DNA from: Halieaceae bacterium UBA5085
GTDB taxonomy: Bacteria; Pseudomonadota; Gammaproteobacteria; Pseudomonadales; Halieaceae
DNA length: 15,739 nucleotides
Assembly: GCA_002414665.1 (NCBI GenBank)
Contig: DIAF01000048.1
Coordinates: 60,104 to 75,842, forward strand
Reading direction: 5' to 3'
Shown here: in pieces, positions 9,362-15,739 of the stretch
Layout: each line of letters begins with the position of its first letter
Position numbering within the stretch: the first letter of the stretch is position 1
Position numbers and translations under genes: made by a program
The notes under the pieces: model-generated
Database searches by the model: none
The model's input: the letters and a program-made list of their open reading frames with translations, nothing else
Told to the model about the DNA's origin: nothing

Positions 9362-11071
9362 GTGGATCTGCGAACTATTCTGGCTATTTCAGCCAATAAA
9401 ACAGACCATCTGATCCTGGCAGACTGCCTGGACCGTGCCGAGCCCCGTCGATTCCGGCTAAGCAGCAGCACCTCCCTTGAGCGTCCTCTGGACACGCTGA
9501 CAGACCCTGCAATAGAGGCTGTCATCCTCGCCGCAGGCCCCGAAACCGACTACCTGCTGCGCCTGGCACAGAAACACGTACCGTCCCTGCCGATCATTCT
9601 TCTGCGCGACAGCGTTCCGGACAGCGAGCAGTTACGACAGCTGCGCGACAGCGGCGCACAGGACTACCTGGTGCGCGGGCAACTGCAAGATCCCATGCTG
9701 CACCGACTGCTGGACTACAGTATCGAGCTGAAACAGGCCCGTACTACCATCAGCGAACTGTCCAACCGCGATGCCCTCACAGGAACGCTCAACCGGGCGG
9801 GCTTTCGCGCTCACCTTGAACGCGCCATGCAACGCTCGCAGCGCTATCGTTTCAAGACAGCCTTGCTCTACCTCAATGTCGATCAGTTCACCAATATCAA
9901 CGATCACTACGGTGAACAGAATGGCGACGCGGTTATCCAGGCGCTGAGCCAGCGCATGTTGAGCAAGCTGCGCAGCAGTGACAGCATCGCTCGCCTCGGC
10001 GGCGATGAGTTTGCCGTGATACTCGAGGATGTCGGCACGCCCGCAGACATGGCCCGCATCGCGGACAAAATGTTGCAGGCAATCGCGGCACCCTACTACC
10101 TCGAGGGCCAACACGTAGCGATAGACGCAAGTATTGGCGGTGCGCTCTACCCGGACGATGCATCCAGTATGAGCGAACTCATGGACCATGCACGCAGTGC
10201 CATGTTGCAGGCCAAGGCGATCAGCGGCTGTCGTTTCGTGGCTTACAGCGATCACCTGCAATTCGATATGCAGGGCACCAGCACGCTCGCTGCCGAATTG
10301 CGCCTGGCGGCAAGGCACAATCAGTTCGAGCTGCATTATCAACCGCGGATGAACCTCGAGCGCGGGCAGCTGGCAGGGCTGGAGGCCCTGCTGCGCTGGA
10401 ACCATCCGCAGCGCGGCCTGATCTGCCCCGGTGAGTTCATCGCCGAATGTGAAGACATGGGCCTGATGAAAACCATCGGCTATCAGGTCATACAGCACGC
10501 CTGCTGTGCCCTCAACTGGCTGGGCGACCAGCAGATGCATGACGTTGTAGTGGCGGTGAACATTTCGTTCTCGCAGATTCAGGACGACCGTTTCATCACC
10601 GCGGTGAAAGACATTCTGCAACGAACGGGGGCAAACCCAGGTCGGCTGGAATTCGAGCTGACAGAAACCACCATCCTGAAAGACCCCTCTGCCATCAAGG
10701 CACGCATGCACGAGCTGATGCAGATGGGCATCCGTTTTTCGCTGGACGACTTTGGCACCGGCTTCTCTCAACTCACCCACCTCACCGAGCTACCCATCTC
10801 TGCCATCAAGGTAGACGCAGCTTTCGTGAGAGACCTGCCACACAACCCGCAGCAGGCGGCGGTATGCAGCCTGATCATAGAAATGGCCCGACGCCTGGAA
10901 ATCGAAGTGATCGCAGAGGGCGTTGAAAATCACGAGCAGGTCAGCTTCCTGCGCGGCCAGAACTGTGAACAGGTTCAGGGTTTCTACTACAGCAAGGCCA
11001 TTCCGCTGCAGCAGCTGCCGCGCTTCGTACAGGAGCAGCGCTTCAAACAGCGGGAGCGCATATCATCCTGA
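9362..11071 (+). CDS. GGDEF-EAL cyclic-di-GMP enzyme with degenerate receiver domain
   Basis: A 569-aa cytoplasmic protein with three modules. Residues 5-120 look like a response-regulator receiver (ending GAQDYLVRGQ), but the acidic pair is replaced by SANKTD, the phospho-acceptor position by Ala (VILAAG, 55-59) and the essential Lys by Arg105, so phosphorylation is unlikely. Residues about 125-295 are a GGDEF domain with motif RLGGDEF (GGDEF 213-217) and an inhibitory RxxD site (204-207) at normal spacing, but the first metal-binding Asp of the usual DxD is Asn172. Residues about 308-560 are an EAL domain with the catalytic set intact: EAL 341-343, Asn400, Glu432, Asp462-Asp463, Lys483, Glu519, Gln539. 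Inference: phosphodiesterase with a weak or GTP-sensing GGDEF. The start is GTG with GGGGA five bases upstream. It lies 87 bp before the next cyclic-di-GMP gene. Confidence 0.92.
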   Translation: MDLRTILAISANKTDHLILADCLDRAEPRRFRLSSSTSLERPLDTLTDPAIEAVILAAGPETDYLLRLAQKHVPSLPIILLRDSVPDSEQLRQLRDSGAQDYLVRGQLQDPMLHRLLDYSIELKQARTTISELSNRDALTGTLNRAGFRAHLERAMQRSQRYRFKTALLYLNVDQFTNINDHYGEQNGDAVIQALSQRMLSKLRSSDSIARLGGDEFAVILEDVGTPADMARIADKMLQAIAAPYYLEGQHVAIDASIGGALYPDDASSMSELMDHARSAMLQAKAISGCRFVAYSDHLQFDMQGTSTLAAELRLAARHNQFELHYQPRMNLERGQLAGLEALLRWNHPQRGLICPGEFIAECEDMGLMKTIGYQVIQHACCALNWLGDQQMHDVVVAVNISFSQIQDDRFITAVKDILQRTGANPGRLEFELTETTILKDPSAIKARMHELMQMGIRFSLDDFGTGFSQLTHLTELPISAIKVDAAFVRDLPHNPQQAAVCSLIIEMARRLEIEVIAEGVENHEQVSFLRGQNCEQVQGFYYSKAIPLQQLPRFVQEQRFKQRERISS

Positions 11072-11158
11072 CAGTGTGGAACAGCGGCCGCGCTATGCAG
11101 CCCTGGACAAGCGCTTTGTGCAAAGAAGCCTATGCGCTAGCGGCACGGAGTGGTAGCC

Positions 11159-13000
11159 TTGATCGCTCCTCAGATTGCCGCGCCTGACGTACTGATGCCA
11201 CAGTCCAGTTCACATCCGATACGCGCAAAAGTCCTGGTCTGTGACGATGACCAGATTGTGCGTTTATTGACACGGCAGTGCCTGGAAGCCGAGGACATGA
11301 TTGTCATCGAGGCCAGCAGCGGCCCAGAAGCGCTGGAGCTGTTTTCGTCTGAACGGCCCGACCTGGTGTTCCTCGATGTCGAAATGCCAGGCATGTCGGG
11401 GCTTGAAGTCTGTAAGCTTATTCGCGAGATGCCGCAGGGAGAGTCCATTCCCATCATGATCGTCACGGGTTCCGACGATCGGGACTCCATCGACCTGGGC
11501 TTTGACGCCGGCGCCACCCAGTATAAAACCAAGCCTGTAAACTGGTCCCTGCTGGGCAGGGATGTACAGTACATGCTGCGTGCCAGCCAGGCCTTCAACG
11601 CCCTGCGTCGCCAGGAAGACCGGTTGCGTTACCTGGCCTACTACGACCCGCTGACCAACCTGCCAAACCGCCGCAATTTCAATGAACAGCTGGTGCGCAT
11701 CCTCAAGCGCAGCCAACGTCGCAAGTCCTACGCTGCGCTGCTTTTTATCGACCTGGACAATTTCAAACGGATAAACGACTCCATTGGCCATGGCCGGGGA
11801 GACAAGCTGCTGGTGGAAATCGCAAAGCGTCTCACCCTGGAGTTACGTCAGGATGACGCCATCAACTTTTTCAGCGACGACGAGGAAGACGACGATTCAA
11901 GCGGCGAAGGCAGCGCAGAAATCGCCAGACTGGGTGGTGACGAGTTCACCGTCGTCCTCTCCGACGTACCCGATACCCAGCATGTGGAAAGCATTGCACG
12001 GCGCATTCTAGAAAGTCTATCGCAGCCCATCGCACTGCAATCGCACAACCCCGTCGTCACACCGAGTATCGGCATCGCCATTTATCCGACCGATGGGGAA
12101 GATCCAGACAGTCTGATCCGCAATGCCGATACCGCCATGTATGTGGCGAAGGCAGAGGGACGAGCGTGCTTCCGCTTCTACAACGAAGAAATGAACGCCA
12201 AGGCAGTTGAACAGCTGAAGATGGAAGAAGAGTTGCGCCACGGCATGCAGGCCGGCGAACTCGAGCTGCGCTACCAGCCCCAGGTCGAAGTCGCCACGGG
12301 CAAAGTAGTCAGCCTCGAGGCTCTGGTGCGCTGGAAGCACCCACTGCGCGGCATGGTATCGCCCGCGGAGTTCATCCCCGTTGCAGAACGCACAGGGCAG
12401 ATCATAGAGCTGGGGGAATGGGTCATGACCCAGGTCGCAAAGGACTGCCAGTACTGGGATAGCCTGGGGCTGCCGGCCTTCCGCGTGAGCGTGAATATTT
12501 CCCCCCTGCAGTTTAACCAGAGCGGCCTGTCCCGGTTTGTCAGCGGCTTTCTGGAGAAGTCAAAGATGCTGCCGCACAGGCTGGAACTGGAGCTTACCGA
12601 GGGCGCCATCATGACTGATGCGGAGGCCAACATTGTCAAACTCAAGGAGCTGAAGGCCATTGGCCTGGATCTCGCTGTAGACGACTTTGGCACAGGGTAC
12701 TCCTCCCTTAGCTACCTCAAGCGCTTCCCGATCGACACACTGAAAATCGATCAGAGCTTCATTGCGGATCTCGGCAGCCCGGATGGCGCCGCGATCATTG
12801 ATGCCATCCTGGCCTTGTCACGCACCCTCAACTTGCGAGTGATCGCCGAGGGCATAGAAACAGCAGAACAGATGCGCTATCTCGTCGACAAGAAGTGTGA
12901 CCTGCTACAAGGCTACTACTTTTCCGTGCCGGTCTATCCGGAGGAAGTGCCCAACCTGCTGCGACACAACTTTTCCGAGCAACTTGCCTCGGGACAGTAG
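11159..13000 (+). CDS. Response regulator with GGDEF and EAL domains
   Basis: A predicted 613-aa cytoplasmic cyclic-di-GMP regulator. The receiver (about 23-140) is complete: acidic residues Asp29-Asp31, phospho-acceptor Asp73 in FLDVEMPG, Thr103 and Lys125. The GGDEF domain (about 155-340) has the metal ligands in FIDLDNF (Asp198, Asp200) and GGDEF at 259-263, but about 20 extra residues rich in Asp/Glu/Ser separate RQDD (230-233) from the GGDEF loop. The EAL domain (about 355-600) has EAL 387-389, Asn446, Glu478, Asp508-Asp509, Lys529, Glu564 and Gln584. Both activities look possible, with the receiver as a switch; no cognate histidine kinase is in the window. The start is taken as TTG at 11159 because GGAG (11147-11150) is ideally placed. 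In-frame GTG at 11150 and ATG at 11195 are alternatives. It ends 13 bp before the protease gene. Confidence 0.93.
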   Translation: MIAPQIAAPDVLMPQSSSHPIRAKVLVCDDDQIVRLLTRQCLEAEDMIVIEASSGPEALELFSSERPDLVFLDVEMPGMSGLEVCKLIREMPQGESIPIMIVTGSDDRDSIDLGFDAGATQYKTKPVNWSLLGRDVQYMLRASQAFNALRRQEDRLRYLAYYDPLTNLPNRRNFNEQLVRILKRSQRRKSYAALLFIDLDNFKRINDSIGHGRGDKLLVEIAKRLTLELRQDDAINFFSDDEEDDDSSGEGSAEIARLGGDEFTVVLSDVPDTQHVESIARRILESLSQPIALQSHNPVVTPSIGIAIYPTDGEDPDSLIRNADTAMYVAKAEGRACFRFYNEEMNAKAVEQLKMEEELRHGMQAGELELRYQPQVEVATGKVVSLEALVRWKHPLRGMVSPAEFIPVAERTGQIIELGEWVMTQVAKDCQYWDSLGLPAFRVSVNISPLQFNQSGLSRFVSGFLEKSKMLPHRLELELTEGAIMTDAEANIVKLKELKAIGLDLAVDDFGTGYSSLSYLKRFPIDTLKIDQSFIADLGSPDGAAIIDAILALSRTLNLRVIAEGIETAEQMRYLVDKKCDLLQGYYFSVPVYPEEVPNLLRHNFSEQLASGQ

Positions 13001-13013
13001 ATTGACAGCACAG

Positions 13014-15026
13014 ATGCGCGTGTACCTGAGGAAAATGCCAATAAGCCTGGCAGTGTTGCTGTGCCTCTCACTACCGACCTACGCCGAAAAACCTGACGAT
13101 GCTTCCCTGATGATTATGCTGCAGGGCACTGATGTGGCCGAACTGCGGCAACTGGTGGAGGGCGTCGGCGGCACCGTAACCCACGATCTCCCCATTATCC
13201 AGGCTCTGGGAGCCGCTGTGACCACTGCACAGCTGGAACAGATACGCAGCTCACCCATGATTTTGCGACTGATTGACGACCTGTCGATGGATATGTCAGA
13301 GCCCCTTCCTCCGCCAGACACAGCCCGGTGCACTCTGGGTGGCGCACTGGAGGCGCGCGTCAGCGACAGCGTGCTGGAATGGGACATACACAACCTCGGG
13401 GCGGTAGCAGAACGGCTCACACACGTGCAACTCTCCTGGCCCGAGGCGCTTGGTCCGGAACCACAGATACGCCTGGGAGAGATGCCGCTCAAGCTTCCGC
13501 CACCCGCGCAGGAAAGCGACGGCACCTGGCACACGAGCGACGAGATCTCAGGGGGGAGGCCTGCACCCCTGCCAGGAGGCGTCGCGACATTTGCCATGAC
13601 ATTCCCTCAGCAAGCGGGTGAAGCGCCCGGGGGCTGGCAGCAGCACCATTTCAGTGTGACACTGCAGTTCGGTAAAGAGTGCAAACTCGAGATGATTCCG
13701 GGTTACACCGATTACATGTCGGACACATACTTCCCGAGCGTCTCGGGCGCAGCCGAATTACACCGCCACGGAGTCACAGGGCGCGGCGTTACCGTTGCCG
13801 TACTCGACTCGGGGCTCTGGGAGCACGCGGCCCTGGCCAAAGATACTCTCGGCGAGAACCGCATTGCGGGCCGCTATGACGCAATCCGTGACCTCGCCGA
13901 TCACCCCGTACCTGATGCCAGCGGGCACGGTACACACATGAGCAGTGTTATCGCTCACAGTGAGCGAGTGCTCACAAATGGCCAACCGGATGGCAGTTAT
14001 AAGGGTATCGCCCCGGACGCTCGACTGGTGGCCATCAAAGCCTTCGATGAAGAAGGGCAAGGCGACTTTCTGGACATCGTCCGCGGCATCCAGTGGGCTG
14101 TCGACAATCGGGAGTGCCTTGACATCCGGGTGCTCAATCTTTCGTTCGCCGCCCGACCCCGCTGGCCTTATTTCCTCGACCCCATCAACCAGGCGCTGAT
14201 GCGCGCCTGGGCCGCAGGGATCACCATTGTCGCAGCCGCCGGGAACGAAGGCCCCGCACCTATGACTATCGGCTCGCCTGGCAATCTCCCCTACATCATC
14301 ACTGTTGGCGCCTACACGGACTCCTGGACCGTTGACGACCGCAACGACGACTATATCCCTGGATTTTCGTCGCGCGGCCCCACGCCAAGCGGCCACATCA
14401 AACCGGATATTGTCGCGCCGGGAGGTCATATAGCAGGCCTGGCAGAGCCGGGTAGCGCACTGACACAGAAACACCCGAACTACATGATCAGCACCGGAGA
14501 GCTGGTCATGACCGGCACATCACAGGCCAGCGCACTGGTTTCCGGTATTGCCGCGCTATTGCTCCAACTGGAGCCAAACCTGAGCCCTGATGACATCAAA
14601 TGCAAACTGATGAGCAGCGCCGAACCTGCTATACACAGAAACGGCCGCCTCTACTACAGCCCCTTCCAGCAGGGCAGCGGCGCTGTCAGCGCAACACGCG
14701 CGGTCACTCTGGGGATTTCAGGCTGCGGGAACGCGGGCCTGGATCTCGCCCGTGACATCAGCGGGGAAATGCACTTTGAGGGGCCCGCTGTGGTTGACGA
14801 TACCGGGCAACCCACGCTGCCCGGGATTGAGCGCATGCTGGCTCCCGATGCCACTGAAGATTCCCCATCCAGCGCTTTGCGGTGGGGCGTCAAAGCACAT
14901 ATTGAGCGAGAAGACGCCCTGCCACCGGAAGAAGACTTGCCGATCAACTGGCTGGAAATCTACTTTTCCGAGAAAGAAAAGATTGAGGAACTGTCGCGCA
15001 ACGCGGACCTCAATCCCGTCCACTAA
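13014..15026 (+). CDS. Secreted subtilisin-family (S8) serine protease with N-terminal extra domain
   Basis: A predicted exported endoprotease of 670 aa. Residues 1-24 are a signal peptide (MRVYLRK n-region, h-region, PTYA cleavage). Residues about 31-92 resemble an I9-type inhibitory propeptide. Residues about 104-226 are a beta-rich module with the pattern W-I-N-LG...SWP...I-LG and Cys residues 106 and 223. The S8 catalytic domain (about 233-565) has Asp265 (AVLDSGL), His305 (GHGTH), oxyanion Asn411 (AAGNEGP) and Ser503 (GTSQAS). The last 100 residues are unassigned and acidic. The ATG at 13014 gives a good signal peptide but lacks a clear Shine-Dalgarno. An in-frame TTG at 13002 with GGGA seven bases upstream, and an ATG at 13035 after GAGG, are alternatives. 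The short gap to the REC-GGDEF-EAL gene implies co-transcription. The substrate is unknown. Confidence 0.92.
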   Translation: MRVYLRKMPISLAVLLCLSLPTYAEKPDDASLMIMLQGTDVAELRQLVEGVGGTVTHDLPIIQALGAAVTTAQLEQIRSSPMILRLIDDLSMDMSEPLPPPDTARCTLGGALEARVSDSVLEWDIHNLGAVAERLTHVQLSWPEALGPEPQIRLGEMPLKLPPPAQESDGTWHTSDEISGGRPAPLPGGVATFAMTFPQQAGEAPGGWQQHHFSVTLQFGKECKLEMIPGYTDYMSDTYFPSVSGAAELHRHGVTGRGVTVAVLDSGLWEHAALAKDTLGENRIAGRYDAIRDLADHPVPDASGHGTHMSSVIAHSERVLTNGQPDGSYKGIAPDARLVAIKAFDEEGQGDFLDIVRGIQWAVDNRECLDIRVLNLSFAARPRWPYFLDPINQALMRAWAAGITIVAAAGNEGPAPMTIGSPGNLPYIITVGAYTDSWTVDDRNDDYIPGFSSRGPTPSGHIKPDIVAPGGHIAGLAEPGSALTQKHPNYMISTGELVMTGTSQASALVSGIAALLLQLEPNLSPDDIKCKLMSSAEPAIHRNGRLYYSPFQQGSGAVSATRAVTLGISGCGNAGLDLARDISGEMHFEGPAVVDDTGQPTLPGIERMLAPDATEDSPSSALRWGVKAHIEREDALPPEEDLPINWLEIYFSEKEKIEELSRNADLNPVH

Positions 15027-15046
15027 CCCTCGATGCCGACTCACTA

Positions 15047-15058
15047 CCCCATATGGGG
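15047..15058. repeat. Perfect palindrome CCCCATATGGGG after the protease gene
   Basis: A 12-bp perfect palindrome 21 bp past the protease stop. As RNA its stem is only four G-C pairs with an AUAU loop, and the eight-T tract begins 30 bases later rather than directly after it. It is therefore a poor intrinsic terminator; a protein-binding site or a partial termination element are both possible. Confidence 0.3.
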
Positions 15059-15205
15059 CAAGCCCGGAACAACACCTTACCCTGATTATTTTTTTTCCTA
15101 TTTTTCAGACATTTAGAGCACATTACCTCAAGCCAACTATGAATCAGCGGACGTCTTCCGCCCTCCTTTAAGAATCCGTTGCCCCAAACAGGGTATGGAA
15201 ACCCC

Positions 15206-15234
15206 TTCAACCCCCTCAGCCCCATCCCTATAAC
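15206..15234 (+). promoter_or_regulatory. Possible promoter of the exported repeat protein gene
   Basis: -35 TTCAAC (15206-15211, 3/6 match), spacer 17 bp, -10 TATAAC (15229-15234, 5/6 match). The predicted start near 15241 falls immediately before the first hairpin of the leader, which makes the assignment more coherent, but the -35 is weak. Confidence 0.4.
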
Positions 15235-15240
15235 GTTCGT

Positions 15241-15344
15241 AAGCATCGCAAACCCGTGATGCAAAGTGCCTCTCAAGGACGAGATCAGGTTAAAGAAATT
15301 GGGTCACGAGGGTGGCCAAATCACGCGATGAGGCAGAGGATTTT
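15241..15344 (+). promoter_or_regulatory. Hairpin-rich 5' leader with possible anti-Shine-Dalgarno
   Basis: The leader contains three local hairpins. The first is GCATCGC/GTGATGC (15243-15249 with 15256-15262, one G-U pair, loop AAACCC). The second is a weak TCTC/GAGA (15271-15274 with 15281-15284). The third is TTGG-G-TCAC/GTGGCCAA (15299-15307 with 15312-15319, loop GAGG, one bulged G). CCTCT at 15269-15273 can pair with the AGAGG Shine-Dalgarno at 15335-15339, and the overlapping TGCCTC (15267-15272) with GAGGCA (15330-15335). These pairings compete with the second hairpin, so the leader could switch ribosome access. All of this is by-eye base pairing; no ligand class was identified. Confidence 0.35.
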
Positions 15345-15739
15345 ATGAGAAACGACATGAAGTCATTGCGACTTACAAAAACCTTAGCTGCTTGCACATT
15401 CGCCGCGCTGACTTTCAGCGGCTACACCTTTGCAGGCAACTCGCAAGTCAGCGAAGAGCGAGCCCTTGAGGTATCAGCTGTCCCTGCATCAATAGCGAAG
15501 CAGTACGTGTACAAGGCCCCCGGCTACAAATGGGGCAACGCCAACATAAGCCACCAAGCATCCCCGGCAAAATGGGAGACAGCAGCCGCGAGCACATCTA
15601 ATTTCAAGTGGGCAGCCGGTGATAGCGATATGGGTACTGACGCTAGACACGGCAGCGCTGGAGTTTCAAGTAGTTCGAGCGGCACCGGCGCAGGCATTGT
15701 AAGCCATGCAGGCTACCGCTGGGGCATTCGCAACGTCGC
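15345..15739 (+). CDS. Exported protein with repeated [YF][KR]W motifs (3' end outside window)
   Basis: An unrecognised gene with the first 131 codons visible, open to the right edge. Start ATG 15345 with GAGGA (15336-15340) four bases upstream; the in-frame ATG at codon 5 lacks this spacing. Residues 1-30 are a signal peptide: basic n-region (KSLRLTK), hydrophobic core, cleavage after YTFA. The mature part is rich in Ala, Ser and Gly and carries aromatic-basic-Trp motifs: GYKWG (60-64), AKW (75-77), FKW (87-89) and GYRWG (123-127), separated by Ser/Gly/Asp-rich linkers. Further repeats may lie beyond the edge. Codon use differs from the neighbours (AGA, ATA, TTA, TCA occur). GC is about 50% (15361-15420) and 57% (15481-15540), suggesting recent acquisition or different selection. 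No function is assigned; a secreted or surface repeat protein is the furthest supported statement. Confidence 0.75.
   Translation, partial: MRNDMKSLRLTKTLAACTFAALTFSGYTFAGNSQVSEERALEVSAVPASIAKQYVYKAPGYKWGNANISHQASPAKWETAAASTSNFKWAAGDSDMGTDARHGSAGVSSSSSGTGAGIVSHAGYRWGIRNV

Larger units (their letters stand above)
15027..15344. other. Intergenic region between the protease and the exported repeat protein
   Basis: This 318-bp stretch has no convincing gene on either strand. In order it holds a palindrome (15047-15058), a pyrimidine-rich patch with eight Ts (15089-15096), a C-rich segment (about 15181-15228) that includes a small GGGT/ACCC hairpin (15191-15204), a promoter-like sequence (15206-15234) and a hairpin-rich leader (15241-15344). 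GC content is visibly lower than in the preceding genes around the T tract. Confidence 0.6.

Noticed and set aside
11114..11125. Small dyad CTTTG-TG-CAAAG between the two cyclic-di-GMP genes
   Set aside because: Only five base pairs with a two-base centre, not repeated nearby and not associated with a promoter-like sequence. It is compatible with chance.
15047..15105. Intrinsic terminator after the protease gene
   Set aside because: The palindrome at 15047-15058 is 30 bases from the T tract and no stem directly precedes the Ts, so the usual hairpin plus U-run structure is not met.
15010..15276. An 88-codon minus-strand open frame after the protease gene
   Set aside because: No recognisable motif, it overlaps the protease 3' end and the promoter/leader of the next gene, and there is no convincing ribosome site.
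15241..15330. Canonical cyclic-di-GMP-I (GEMM) riboswitch
   Set aside because: Short strings resemble the consensus, but the P1b hairpin with its GAAA tetraloop and the tetraloop receptor arrangement are missing. It is kept only as a hint within a leader finding.
15387..15398. Lipobox-like LAAC in the signal peptide of the last protein
   Set aside because: The Cys (residue 17) precedes most of the hydrophobic core. A lipobox should follow it, and a standard cleavage site (YTFA) is present at residue 30.

Overview
The window looks like a chromosomal segment of a moderately high-GC gammaproteobacterium. The evidence is a homodimeric-type AceE, a NadA with the enterobacterial/pseudomonad cysteine layout, and the gene order nadA / bepA / tusA-like / perM, which from memory is also found in Pseudomonas aeruginosa (PA1004-PA1007). 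A marine relative of the Halieaceae/Cellvibrionales type is a guess from the overall gene flavour, not a demonstrated assignment. No tRNA, rRNA, insertion sequence or CRISPR array was seen.

Left part, minus strand (1-6379): the first 641 codons of aceE (pyruvate dehydrogenase E1) leave through the left edge. A 253-bp gap before it carries two similar dyads. Next is a tight minus-strand operon with its own recognisable promoter: a TusA-family sulfur carrier, a PerM/AI-2E-family membrane protein, and a full-length M16 insulinase-type protease predicted to be a lipoprotein. Gene gaps are 18 and 4 bp.

Middle (6571-9112): bepA, a periplasmic M48 metalloprotease/chaperone with TPR repeats, diverges from that operon. 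It converges on nadA (quinolinate synthase) with one base between the stop codons. bepA and the lipoprotein protease both suggest an envelope protein quality-control theme around this divergent promoter region.

Right part, plus strand (9362-15739): two consecutive cyclic-di-GMP enzymes are followed 13 bp later by a secreted subtilisin-family protease. The first enzyme has a degenerate receiver, a GGDEF domain with one metal-ligand substitution, and a complete EAL domain. The second has an intact receiver, GGDEF and EAL, with an acidic insertion next to the inhibitory site. The protease has an I9-like propeptide and an extra beta-rich module before the catalytic domain. After a 318-bp gap with a plausible promoter and a hairpin-rich leader, a gene for an exported protein with repeated aromatic/basic/Trp motifs runs off the right edge. 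Its base and codon use differ from its neighbours.

The right-hand block is the most interesting part: intracellular second-messenger enzymes coupled to an exported protease, next to an unrecognised exported repeat protein with a possibly regulated leader. A functional link between these parts is inference only.
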